Below are positions 7,906 through 16,755 of a DNA stretch of 64,000 nt, piece by piece. Location of the stretch: NCBI GenBank assembly GCA_021613335.1, contig JAJTWR010000172.1, forward strand, positions 1 through 64,000, read 5' to 3'. Under the pieces are notes generated by a model that saw nothing but the letters and a program-made list of their open reading frames with translations, had not been told where the DNA came from and searched no databases. A program made the translations under genes and the position numbers. How positions within the stretch are numbered: position 1 is the stretch's first letter; each line of letters opens with the position of its first letter. Source of the DNA: Whitmania pigra (lineage: Eukaryota; Annelida; Clitellata; Hirudinida; Haemopidae).

Positions 7906-9434
7906 CGATATCCTTTACCCAAATCCAACCTGGGCGGCGGGTGCCGGGCCAGGCGTTCGAATTCGATTCCTCGCGCGCCGGTTATTTTCAGGAACTGAGC
8001 AAGGTCCTGTTGATCGGCGCGCGCTTGCCGGGTAGCGCTGTTCGCGCCGGCGCGCTGGAGCGGGTGCGCGGCGCCGACCAGGCCAAGGCGCAATTCGGGC
8101 GCGGATCGATGCTGGCGCGCATGGTGGAGATTTACCGCCGCAACGATCCCAATTCGGAACTCTGGTGCATTGCCGTTGACGATGCGCCGTCGCTGCCGGA
8201 AAATCTGGCCGTCGATAGCGAGGATGTGCCGGTCGATTATCGCGGCGCGATCGTTTGCGCGACCGGCAAGCTCGATTTTACCGGCAGCGCCATCCGGCAG
8301 CCGGGGATTCTGTCGCTCTATATCGGTTATCAGCGCGTGCGCGTTGCCCTTGCCAAAGCCGACGGCCCGGCGCATATCGCGCGCAAAGTGACAGACGCCG
8401 TCAATCGATCGCCCGATCTGCCCGTTACCGCGACGGCGGATGAGACAAGCGCCGCCTTGACCGCGCGCCATGGCGGCGAGTTGTGCAACCTGATCGATCT
8501 GCGCATCAATTATCTGGGCGCGGTGTTGGGCGAGCGGCTGCCGGACGGGATCAATGTCAATATCGCGCCGATGGCGGGCGGCGCTGGCGATCCGTCGATG
8601 GCAAAGATCCTCTCGAAAATCGGCGATGAGGAATGGTCGGTGATCGTCTGTCCTTACACCGACGGCGATGCCGGCGCGGTCATGGCGCAAGAGATGGCGC
8701 GGCGCTGGCACGCCAATACTCAACTCTATGGCGGCGTGTTCAGCGCGCGCACAGGCTCTCTCGATACTCTGCTGGCCTACGGCCAGACCAATAACAGCCC
8801 GTATATCTCGGTGCTTGGCATCCCCGATTGCCCATCGCCGCCATGGGAGATCGCCGCGGCCTATGGCGGGCAGGCGGCGAATTCCTTTGCCATCGACCCG
8901 GCGCGGCCATTGCAGACCTTGCCGTTGACGGGCATCGGCGCGCCCGCGATGAACGACCGGCTGAAGATGCCCGATGCCAATGCCCTGCTCTATGGCGGCA
9001 TTGCGACCAGCATGGTGCAGGGCGGCGCCGTCCGCATCCAGCGCGAGATCAGCGCCTACCGGCTGAACGAATGGGGCGAGCCGGACCCGTCGTACCTCGA
9101 TATGACCACAATCTATACGCTGTCCTACTATGTCCGCTCCTTGCGGCGGCGGATCGCGTCGAAATTTCCCCGAGCCAAGCTGGCCAATGACGGCGCGCGC
9201 CTGCACCCTGGTTCGGCCATGGTGACGCCGGCCATCGTCAGGGCGGAGGCCATCGCGCATTACGCCGAACTGGAGCGGCTGGGGCTGATGGAAAACATGA
9301 CGGCCTTCGTTGAGAATCTGATCGTCGAGCGCGACGCAAACGATCCGAACCGCCTCAACCTGCTGTTGCCGCCGGATCTGGTCAACCAGTTGAGGTTCGT
9401 TGCCGGCGCGGTGCAATTCCGGCTGCAATTCTAA
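7902..9434 (+). CDS. Contractile tail sheath protein, Mu gpL-like
   Basis: A 510-residue sheath subunit. The N-terminus ITFTQIQPG-like (here ISFTQIQPGRRVPGQAFEFD) and the sequence RGSMLARMVEIYRRNDPNSELW, PYTDGDAGAVMAQEM and the late DMTTIYTLSYYVRSLRRRIASKFPRAKLANDG segment (parts) are typical of Mu-type sheath proteins (PF04984 group). It shows the tail is contractile, so the phage was a myovirus. Length is normal and the frame intact. Confidence 0.9.
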   Translation: MTISFTQIQPGRRVPGQAFEFDSSRAGYFQELSKVLLIGARLPGSAVRAGALERVRGADQAKAQFGRGSMLARMVEIYRRNDPNSELWCIAVDDAPSLPENLAVDSEDVPVDYRGAIVCATGKLDFTGSAIRQPGILSLYIGYQRVRVALAKADGPAHIARKVTDAVNRSPDLPVTATADETSAALTARHGGELCNLIDLRINYLGAVLGERLPDGINVNIAPMAGGAGDPSMAKILSKIGDEEWSVIVCPYTDGDAGAVMAQEMARRWHANTQLYGGVFSARTGSLDTLLAYGQTNNSPYISVLGIPDCPSPPWEIAAAYGGQAANSFAIDPARPLQTLPLTGIGAPAMNDRLKMPDANALLYGGIATSMVQGGAVRIQREISAYRLNEWGEPDPSYLDMTTIYTLSYYVRSLRRRIASKFPRAKLANDGARLHPGSAMVTPAIVRAEAIAHYAELERLGLMENMTAFVENLIVERDANDPNRLNLLLPPDLVNQLRFVAGAVQFRLQF

Positions 9435-9443
9435 GGAGGCGAA

Positions 9444-9863
9444 ATGACGGGACTATTTCAAAGCCGGGTGAATGGCGGCGGCGGTCAGCCCTTCAGCAAC
9501 CGTATCGCGGGCACGATCTATGTCCGCGTCGACGGCCAGCAGATGTATGCCAGAGGCGGCTGGAAGGTGAATTATGCCGAGAAGGTGCGCGAAGGCGTCG
9601 CCGGTCAGGATGGCGTTCACGGCTATATCGAAAAGCCGGCTATTCCGAGCATCGAGGGCGAAGTAACGGATCGCGGCAATCTGTCCCTGGCCAGGCTGGC
9701 CGGCATCGAAAATGCCACCGTCACTATCGAGCAGGCCAACGGCAAGGTCTATGTATTGTCGGAAGCCTGGCTGGTATCGGAACTGTCGGTGGAGACGGAA
9801 GATGGTAAATTCTCGGTGAAGTTTGAAGGCATGGCGATTGCCGAACAGATGGGAGGCGCTTGA
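9444..9863 (+). CDS. Phage tail tube protein, Mu gpM-like
   Basis: A 139-residue tube protein preceded by AAGGAGG at 9433-9439, a strong ribosome site. The beta-rich sequence with RIAGTIYVRVDGQQMYARGG near the start, GVHGYIEKPAIPSIEGEVTD in the middle and FEGMAIAEQMGG at the end matches the PF10618 tail tube family. It directly follows the sheath gene, as in Mu-like tails. Confidence 0.88.
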   Translation: MTGLFQSRVNGGGGQPFSNRIAGTIYVRVDGQQMYARGGWKVNYAEKVREGVAGQDGVHGYIEKPAIPSIEGEVTDRGNLSLARLAGIENATVTIEQANGKVYVLSEAWLVSELSVETEDGKFSVKFEGMAIAEQMGGA

Positions 9864-10180
9864 TGAAGACGGTCGCGCTCAGCCATCCGATTCAAGCCCA
9901 TGGCGAATGGGTAACGGAACTGAGCGTTCCTGAGCGGATCACGCTGGGGCATTTGATGGCGATGGATGGCGCACAAGGCGAGATGGCAAAGATCGCCGGC
10001 TTGATCTCTGGCGTTTGCTCGATTCCGCTGTCGAGCGCGCAGATGCTGGATCTGGAGGATCTGGAGGCGGTGATGGCCGAACTTGGCCCTTTGTCGCGGA
10101 GTGGGGCTGCGGCTGGCAAAGCATCGCAGGCGACCTCGCCTGGCTTTACCGCTGGTCCCCCACAGAAGCGCAAGCCCTGA
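9860..10180 (+). CDS. Tail assembly chaperone, Mu gp41-like (zero-frame product)
   Basis: A 106-residue protein overlapping the tube gene by 4 bases. The first 75 residues (HGEWVTELSVPERITLGHLM, GEMAKIAGLISGVCSIPLSS, DLEDLEAVMAEL) match the gp41/E-type tail chaperone family. After Gly-Pro the zero frame turns into low-complexity Ser/Ala/Pro sequence, as expected where a frameshift normally takes over. It lies just before the tape-measure region, which the chaperone would coat during tail assembly. Confidence 0.8.
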   Translation: MMKTVALSHPIQAHGEWVTELSVPERITLGHLMAMDGAQGEMAKIAGLISGVCSIPLSSAQMLDLEDLEAVMAELGPLSRSGAAAGKASQATSPGFTAGPPQKRKP

Positions 10181-10254
10181 CCGCGCCAACCTACCATTGG
10201 TTCCGCCGCCATGCCGAGCGCATTGCCGCCGCCATAAATAAGAAATATCAGTGA
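9860..10254 (+). CDS. Tail assembly chaperone, probable -1 frameshift fusion
   Basis: Slipping back one base at CCCTTTG (10087-10093) joins residues 1-77 of the gp41-like protein to a 54-residue extension ending at 10254. The extension (AEWGCGWQSIAGDLAWLYRW, SPTEAQALTAPTYHWFRRHA, quoted in pieces) resembles the GpE-type C-terminal part made by frameshifting in P2, lambda (G-GT) and Mu relatives. The fusion would be 131 residues. There is no credible independent start for the extension. The frameshift is inferred from sequence, not measured. Confidence 0.75.
10087..10093 (+). promoter_or_regulatory. Slippery heptamer CCCTTTG for -1 frameshift
   Basis: The bases fit the X XXY YYZ rule in register with the upstream frame (ggC CCT TTG). 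They sit exactly where the zero-frame protein loses family likeness and the -1 frame begins to look like GpE. Confidence 0.75.
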
Positions 10255-10260
10255 GTTGGC

Positions 10261-10560
10261 TTATTCCGCCGCGGCTTTAACAACCAGGTTCAGTCGCATC
10301 GCTCGCAGGATTCTCAAGACTGTCGCAATGCTTGGATTTCCTGTTGCAGATAGGCTGCGATAAAGAGTGTTTGCGTTGACCTGTGCGGATGCGGCCATAT
10401 CGGACATGCCGTGCTTACGGGCAAGAACGCCGAGCGCGGCTGCCAACATTTTACCGTCGCCATCATCTTGCTCCAGGGCGGCGGTCAGAAACTCCGCTTC
10501 GGTCTCAAGATCGGTGAGGTAGCGCGCTGGACCACGTCCGCCTGACCCCGGTCGATCTTC
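10261..10560 (-). pseudogene. HI1420-type antidote (HTH) remnant, 5' truncated
   Basis: On the minus strand, antisense to the phage operon, the last 90 residues (YLTDLETEAEFLTAALEQDD, AAALGVLARKHGMSDMAASA, LYRSLSATGNPSIATVLRIL, quoted in pieces) match the HTH antidote of HI1419/HI1420-type addiction modules. The usual N-terminus and a start codon are missing: the frame upstream is only the shadow of the + strand genes. No partner RelE-like toxin is adjacent. It appears to be an orphan, truncated antidote caught between tail genes. Confidence 0.65.
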
Positions 10561-10591
10561 AAGAGGCGCGGGCGGTTTGAAAGGAAAAGCG

Positions 10592-10804
10592 ATGACGGCT
10601 CCCCGGTACTGTACCCCGGAAGATATTTTCGATGAAGATGGCAATGTTCTGCGCGCCGAACCCTGGGCGATCGAGGCGGGGTTGATGGTGGAAGCTCCAG
10701 TCAAGGTCCGCTTTTCAGATGGCCATGTTGAGGACCACATGCAGGTTCTCATCACCCCGTTGGGGTTGAAGGTTCTGGCGAAGGAATTCAACAGAATCCA
10801 TTGA
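10592..10804 (+). CDS. Small phage hypothetical protein
   Basis: A 70-residue protein starting MTAPRYCTPEDIFDEDGNVL with AAAGGAAAAG upstream as ribosome site. It is acidic with a beta-rich C-terminus (DHMQVLITPLGLKVLAKEFN). It lies between the tail chaperone and the next tail gene on the operon strand, so it is accepted as coding. No family is recognised. Confidence 0.5.
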   Translation: MTAPRYCTPEDIFDEDGNVLRAEPWAIEAGLMVEAPVKVRFSDGHVEDHMQVLITPLGLKVLAKEFNRIH

Positions 10805-10825
10805 CGCGGTTCGCGGGAGTTGGCG

Positions 10826-11482
10826 ATGGCGAAGATTGACCGGACGGTGTTTGCCGAAAGCGGCGGCTTGACCCTGATCGCCGCGATTGCCGAAGGGATG
10901 CCGTTGGTTGCCGCCAAGGCAATGAACGATCTGGCGTGGCAGGCGCGCAATCGGATCCGCGACCATTTGGCGAACGCCTTCATCTTGCGCAATCGCCGGG
11001 CGCAACAGGGAATTCGCGTGAAGAACGCCAGTTACCGCAACGGTTCGCCGGCTGAGGTTTACACGCTGGACGATTGGTTGGCGCGCCATGAAGAGGGCGG
11101 GATGAAGACATCGATCGCCGGTCATCGCATCGCTATTCCGATTGAGAAAAACGACGCACACCACCATGGCATTCGCAGCGATGTCAGAACCATTTTGCGC
11201 AGTTCTTCGCGTCCGACGGCGCTGCGCAACAAAAAACATGAAGTCGGCACGTTTAACGGTCTCGGGAAATTCAAAAATAAAAAACAGGATTTTATTTTCA
11301 GACGAAGAAAAGCAAAAGATGGAGAAAGGATTGAACTGCTTTACACTCTGGTTAAGCAGGCAAGAATAAAGCCCAAACTTTCCATGGTAAATATTGCCGC
11401 TGAAATTGTAAAGAAAGGCGCATCCTCCGCTCTTGAAGCCGCGTTCGATTATTATCTAAAGCGTTCGAAGAAAAAATCATGA
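10826..11482 (+). CDS. Phage tail-associated hypothetical protein
   Basis: A 218-residue basic protein between the chaperone and tape measure. The first half has the pattern AAIAEGMPLVAAKAMNDLAWQARNRIRDHL, seen in minor tail proteins of Mu-like and HK97 gp10-like groups (here shown as a helical, Ala/Arg-rich N-terminus). The second half is unusually Lys-rich (KFKNKKQDFIFRRRKAKDGE) and lower in GC than its neighbours (11,240-11,480), suggesting a different origin for that segment. It overlaps the tape-measure gene by 4 bases. Confidence 0.55.
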   Translation: MAKIDRTVFAESGGLTLIAAIAEGMPLVAAKAMNDLAWQARNRIRDHLANAFILRNRRAQQGIRVKNASYRNGSPAEVYTLDDWLARHEEGGMKTSIAGHRIAIPIEKNDAHHHGIRSDVRTILRSSSRPTALRNKKHEVGTFNGLGKFKNKKQDFIFRRRKAKDGERIELLYTLVKQARIKPKLSMVNIAAEIVKKGASSALEAAFDYYLKRSKKKS

Positions 11483-13258
11483 GCAATGTCGTTGAGTCCG
11501 TCCGGGTTTTAATGTCGCTGATCGACCGGGTAACGGCGCCGGCGCGGGCGATCGTGCGCAGTCTCGATGGGATTGCCGCCCCGGCGCGGCGCGCCAAGCT
11601 GGCGCTGCAAGCCATGATGGAAACGCGCGGCATGAAGCGCGCGATGGCGGGGATCGAGGGGATCGGCAGCCGGGTGCGTTCGCTGGCCGGTCATGCCGCT
11701 GGCCTAGCGGCGCCGCTCGCGGCTGTTTTCAGCGGCGGTTCCATTGTCGGGCTATTGAATGCCGCCCATGCCGCCAGCGAATATGCCGACAGCATGATGG
11801 ATGCGGCGACATCCGCTGGCATAAGCTTCGAGGCTTTTCAAGCTCTCAACCATGTCGCCGAACAAGGCGGCGTCTCAACGCAAACCTTGGGAAAGTCGTT
11901 TAAATTTCTGAATAAACAGATCGGCGCCGCCAAGGCCGGAGTACCCCATGCGCAAGAGATGTTCGACGCTCTGGGCATTTCGGCGGACGATCTGGCGAAA
12001 CGCAAGCCGGACAAAATCTTTCTGGCGGTTGCCGGCGCTTTGGAAAAAATTACCGATCCAAGCTTGAAAGTATCCGCCGCGCTGGCAGTGTTCGGCAAGT
12101 CTGGCGACCAATTGCTGCCCATGATGGATGAGGGCAAAGCCGCCATGGAAGGCATGATAGCAGATGCCATGACGCTTGGCATCGTCATGGATCAGAAGTC
12201 GGGCAAAGCCGTCAAGGATTATGCGGACCATGTGGCAAAGCTGATGAGCGCGCTTCAAGGATTGTCGCGTGCGATTGCCGCCAACATCGTCCCGGCCCTT
12301 GATCCGCTGGTCGAAGATTTGACCAAATGGATTGCCGCCAATCGCGAGTTGATCGCAACGCAGCTTGGCGAGTTCGTTCAGCGCATCGGCGCGTGGATAC
12401 AGCAGATCGATTTCGAGCGCGTGCTGGAGGGAATGAATAATTTCATCGCCGCCATCCAGCAGGTGATCGGCTGGCTTGGCGGCTGGGACAATGCCGGGAT
12501 CCTCGCCGCTCTGGGCATGACCGGGCTGCTCGGGCCGCTCTTATCCATCCTGACGAGTCTGGTCCCGGCTCTTTGGGCGGCAATCCCGGCGGTGGTATCG
12601 TTCGGCGCGGCGCTGATGACCACGCCTATCGGTTGGGTCATTGCCGGCATCGCCGCGCTCGCCGCCGCCGTCTATTTGATTTACGACAATTGGGAGGAAA
12701 TAAGCCAATGGCTCTTACCTCTTTGGGATAGCGTCAAGACGGGCTTCTTCGCTTTTGTCGATGCGATTTCCGGCAAATGGAGCGAAATAAGCGAATGGTT
12801 TTCGGCAAGCTGGGATAGCGTCAAGACGGGCTTCTTCGCTTTTGTCGATGCGATTTCCGGCAAATGGAGCGGAATAAGCGAATGGTTTTCGGCAAGCTGG
12901 GATCGCATCAAAAGGCTTCTTCGCTTTTGTCGATTGGATGGCTGGCGCGGTTAAAAATCTGTTAAGCCGCCTGGACGCGCCCTTACGGGCTGTGGCCGGG
13001 CTGTTCGGTTTTGAGATCCCCAAATTCGATTTCGGCGGTACGGCGAGTATCCTTGCGGCATCGAATGCGCCGCCCGCGTCCAGCGACGGTTTGAGCGCGC
13101 TAACGCAGCCGTCAGCGCCGGCGAAAGCGCAAATCGGCGGCGAGATGGTGGTCAGGTTCGAGAACCCGCCGCCGGGAATGGAAGTGACCGGTTCCAGGAG
13201 CGATTCGCCCGGCCTGTCCTTCCGGCCCGATCTCGGGCTAGCCTTCGGTTCCTATTGA
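11479..13258 (+). pseudogene. Tail tape measure protein, broken by a 2-bp deletion
   Basis: Sets tail length by spanning the tube. The first frame (to 12,954) has a helical N-terminus, GKSFKFLNKQIGAAKAGVPH, AALAVFGKSGDQLLPMMDEG and hydrophobic segments near residues 340-400, typical of tape measures. A 29-residue motif (Trp-Asp-Ser-Val-Lys... Phe-Ser-Ala-Ser) is repeated. In the third partial repeat AAAACGGGC has become AAAAGGC (about 12,910), moving the frame. The true C-terminus continues in another frame (KNLLSRLDAPLRAVAGLFGF, then a proline-rich end) to 13,258. The whole would be about 593 residues, short for the family. Confidence 0.75.
12724..12935 (+). repeat. 87-bp direct repeats in the tape measure gene
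   Basis: Two almost identical 87-base copies (12,724-12,810 and 12,811-12,897; one or two substitutions) are followed by a degenerate partial third from 12,898. Each encodes 29 residues with Trp and Phe at fixed positions, the type of repeat whose number sets tail length. Confidence 0.85.
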
Positions 13259-14066
13259 TGGCAACCTGGCGGGATCGCTTGAAGCCGGCGCGCTGGCGCG
13301 GCGTGGCGTTTCATGTCGACGCCGTCGATTTGGAAGCCGGGCGGCGGGTGGTGTTGCACGAATATCCGCTGCGCGATCTGCCATCGTCGCAGGATCTGGG
13401 GCGCGCGCAACGCAAAATATCGGTCACGGCCTATCTGCTGGGCGGCGATTATCTCGATCGCCGCGATCGCCTGTTGGAAGCGCTGGAACAGCCGGGGCCG
13501 GGAACCCTGGAATTGCCGAGTTGGCCTGCCCAGCAGATGGTATTGGCCGGGGCGGGCAAGATCGCGGAGTCGAAATCCGAGGGCGGCATCTGCCGGATTT
13601 CCCTCAATTTCGCCGAGGCGGGCGAGGCGGTGCACCCGCTGCCGGTTGGCCAGGGGCCGGATGCGGCCGCCGAGCGCACGGTTGCGGCTCGAAGCGCTGC
13701 GCGCGATCGCTTTGCCAGGAACTGGCGCACGGCATCGCCGGGCAGCCGCTGGCTATCAAGCGCGATCGGCGACGCCTTGAGCCGCGAATGGCTGGGGTTG
13801 CTGCGCGGCATGTCGGCCATCGCCTCCGATCTCGGGCTATCCGATAGCCTGGGCGGGCGATTGTTGGGCGAAGCCTTGACGCTCGGCCAAACGCTGGAGC
13901 GCAACGGCAGATCGATCCCGACAAGGGCGCTTGGCATCGTCGCCGCTCTGGTCGATCCGGTCGTTGGGAGTAGCGCCGCCGACGCGCTTTTCGTGGCGCT
14001 CGACGCGCTATCGGCGGCGGCGAAATGGAGCGATGCGCCGTGGATCGGGACAAGCTGGCCGGTCGT
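13258..14066 (+). pseudogene. DNA circulation protein, Mu gpN-like, cut by IS256
   Basis: The N-terminal domain (residues 1-110: WRDRLKPARWRGVAFHVDAV, HEYPLRDLPSSQDLGRAQRK, SVTAYLLGGDYLDRRDRLLE, pieces) matches the DNA_circ_N family of Mu-like tails. The alpha-helical rest runs to 14,060, where the IS256 inverted repeat begins and ends the frame with IS-encoded residues. The normal C-terminus and all baseplate genes expected next (gpP, gp45, gp46-48 types) are absent here. Confidence 0.8.
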
Positions 14067-15422
14067 GTCCCCATCCGTGGTGTAGGTGATCAGTTGTCAC
14101 TAGCGATCTCCGGGTAGGGTCGGTTGCGAGACGCGCACCTAACCAGAGGATCACCGATGACCAACGAGATGATGAGCCTTCGCACGCTGGTGGAGAAGAC
14201 CCCCGACGCGGATATCCTACGCGAGATGATCGGCTTTGCGGCCAAGCGCCTGATGGAGATGGAGGTCGGCAGCCTGACGGGCGCCGGCTACGGCGAGAAG
14301 AGCCCCGACCGGCTGGCGCAGCGCAATGGCTACCGGGACCGGGCCTGGGAGACACGCGCCGGAACCGTCGAGCTGCGCATCCCCAAGCTGCGCCAGGGAA
14401 GTTACTTCCCTGGCTTCCTGGAGCCGCGGCGGCTGCCGAGAAGGCCCTGACAGCCGTGATCCAGGAAGCCTACGTCCAGGGTATCTCGACGCGCTCGGTC
14501 GATGATCTCGTCAAGGCGCTGGGCATGAGCGGCATCTCGAAGAGCCAGGTCAGCCGGCTGTGCGAAGAGATCGACGGCAAGGTGAAGGCCTTCCTCGAGC
14601 GGCCGATTGAGGGCGACTGGCCCTATCTGTGGGTCGATGCGACTTACGTGAAGGTGCGCCAAGCCGGGCGCATCGTCTCGGTGGCCGTCATCGTGGCGGT
14701 CGGGGTGAACACCGACGGCCGGCGCGAGGTGCTGGGCATGGATATCGGTCCATCGGAAGCCGAGACGTTCTGGACAGCCTTCCTGCGCAAGCTGGCGCGA
14801 CGCGGCCTGCGCGGCGTGAAGCTTGTCGTCTCGGATGCCCACGAGGGCCTCAAGGCCGCTGTGTCGAAGGTTTTGACCGCCACCTGGCAGCGCTGCCGGG
14901 TGCACTTCATGCGCAACGCCCTTGCCCATGCGGGGCGCAGCGGCCGGCGCGTCGTCTCCGCCTTCATCGCCACGGCCTTCGCCCAAGATGACGCCGAGGC
15001 GGCGAGCGCCCAATGGAGGCGCGTCGCCGACCAGATCCGCCCCAAGGTCTCCAAGCTTGCCGCCTTGATGGACGAGGCGGAGCCCGATGTGCTGGCCTAC
15101 ATGAGCTTTCCGCCGCAGCACCGCACCAAGCTGCACTCGACAAACCCGCTGGAGCGTCTCAATGGCGAAATCAAGCGGCGCACCGAGGTCGTCGGGATCT
15201 TCCCCAACGAGGCCGCTATCGTCCGCCTCGTCGGCGCGATCCTGCTCGAACAGAACGACGAGTGGGCCGTGCAACGCGCCCGCTATATGACGCTGGAAAC
15301 CATCGCTCCTTTCGGCGATGATCCCACCGTCATCCTGCCCGTCGCGGCAGCCTGACCGGTTCGGCGCTGCCCCAGGACGCTGCCCAAGCTCGGCCACCTA
15401 CACCACGGATGGGGACAGGACC
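14061..15422 (+). mobile_element. IS256-family insertion sequence, copy 1
   Basis: A 1362-base element bounded by inverted repeats of about 28 bases (14,061-14,088 and 15,395-15,422; one mismatch, core TGTCCCCATCCGTGGTGTAG). The same ends flank copy 2. No 8-9 bp target duplication is visible: the left flank is AGCTGGCC and the right flank is ATGCGCGA. The left neighbour is a phage gene and the right neighbour an AsmA gene, so the copy marks a rearrangement joint. Confidence 0.9.
14157..15355 (+). pseudogene. IS256-family transposase, frameshifted
   Basis: Same protein as copy 2, but one G is missing in GGCGGCTGCCGAG (about 14,435; the intact copy has GGCGGCTGGCCGAG), so the reading stops at 14,450 and resumes in another frame at 14,456. 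The second part is otherwise identical to copy 2, with catalytic blocks [23 protein letters not shown] and [13 protein letters not shown] second single-base loss lies upstream of the start (GGTCGGTTGC instead of GGTCGGGTTGC). It may be mobilised in trans by copy 2. Confidence 0.9.
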
Positions 15423-16645
15423 ATGCGCGAGGCATCGACGGTAGCGGCTGAATCGCTCAGCCTGACGACATTGTCATGCACTTATTGCGCTATTGATACT
15501 GAAACGGCGCAACCGATCGACAGCGAACTCGCTATCGTATCCAAGCCAGGCGAGCAGGCGGCGCAAATGATCGACGGAACCTTCCATTCGTCCAGCGAAA
15601 ACCCACGGCGCGTGCGCGCGGCCGATGCCGGCAAGCCGAAAAGCGCCATTCCCCGGCACGATCGCCGTTGCCTCGGTAAGGATGAATGGCTCCCGGTTCC
15701 AATCGGCTTGCAACCGGGCTTGCCGAACAACCCCGCCACGCCACAAAATACCCTCGGCAGTCACTTGGAGCTTGCCCTGGCTTTCCCGCAGCCAAAGGGG
15801 CGGTCCAAGCGACCCAGGCCAGCTGTGCTTGGCCCATTGACCGAGATCGAGCCGGATCGCGCCCAATGCCAAGCTCATTTCCCGCCCCTTGGCTGTCACG
15901 CTCCAGTCGATCTCGCCGCTTGCCCGCCAATCTCCCACCTCGACCGTCATATTTTGTATTCGGCCGCTGCCTGGATGCAGATCGATCTCGCCATCGATAC
16001 TGGCCCGCTGATCTGGAATTGGCGCGCTTGCCCCCTCTCGCTCTCGCGTACCGCGCCGCTGAAGCGCAACGCCATTCCCCCGCGCGCGCGCCAAAATCGC
16101 CGATAAGCCAACCGGCAGATCGGCATCGGTCAACGACTGTCTGACATCGATCCGCCAGGCAATGTCACGATAGCGGACATCGCCCGAAAGAGTGAGGGTT
16201 CGCGCCGCCGCATCGCGAAAAATTTTCGACATTCAAACCAGAGATCAGTTCCTGACCGTCACCATCGACGATCCGGCCATCGACGACGATCATCCGGTCA
16301 AAAGTGACGCTTCCCGCGGTCAGCGGCGAATATCGCAAGATCGATGGCCAGGACATTTGCGACCAGCGCTGGGTCAGGGCCATTCGCGGTTCGATCAAGG
16401 CGATCGAACGCACAAGCAGGTTCCAATTCGATGTCGCCCTCGATGGTCATCGACCGACCGAGCAGCGTCTCACCCAACCCGGCCAACTCTACCCGGCCAA
16501 CTCTACCCGGCCAACTCTACCCGGCCAACTCTACCCGGTAAGCATTCCAATCGATCATGCGCGGTCCAAGCGCAAGGGCGGCAACGGTGGCGGCTAAGAA
16601 ACCAGCCGCCACCGCCACACCGATCGATTTAAAATGCCGGGCCAT
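15423..16645 (-). pseudogene. AsmA-family protein, multiply broken
   Basis: AsmA-like proteins are envelope proteins with one N-terminal membrane anchor, implicated in phospholipid traffic and outer-membrane assembly. The start at 16,645 gives MARHFKSIGVAVAAGFLAAT, a membrane segment, then MIDWNAYRVELAG. Here four 14-bp repeats introduce an in-frame TAG. Past them the frame resumes (GETLLGRSMTIEGDIELEPA), shifts near 16,410 (IALIEPRMALTQRWSQMSWP), again near 16,235 (RDIAWRIDVRQSLTDADLPV) and again near 15,480. The C-terminal part is missing where IS256 copy 1 begins. Clearly non-functional as read. Confidence 0.8.
16481..16536. repeat. Four tandem copies of a 14-bp unit
   Basis: GGCCAACTCTACCC is repeated four times without a mismatch at the 5' end of the AsmA-like gene. 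A single copy would give an uninterrupted reading frame. Each added unit shifts the frame by two, and reading into a second unit meets TAG. Confidence 0.9.
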
Positions 16646-16755
16646 CGCCTATGCACATCGCCATTTCAAAAAAGGGCCGGCGACCCGCCGCCGACCCTGC
16701 ATCGAGCCTTATTCGCGCACAAGCCGCAAGGGCGGCTTACAAACGTTCAAGGGTC

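Noticed and set aside
7527..9428. 633-residue minus-strand ORF opposite the sheath gene
   Set aside because: Antisense shadow without any domain; the sheath gene is unambiguous.
14402..15397. 331-residue minus-strand ORF, duplicated at 60,955-62,136
   Set aside because: Present twice only because it is antisense to the duplicated IS256 transposase.
16481..16536. CRISPR-like array
   Set aside because: Units are 14 bases, directly abutting, with no spacers and no cas genes nearby.
16192..16632. Plus-strand ORFs across the 14-bp repeats (Pro/Thr-rich proteins)
   Set aside because: They are shadows of the minus-strand AsmA remnant; their repeats only reflect the DNA repeat.
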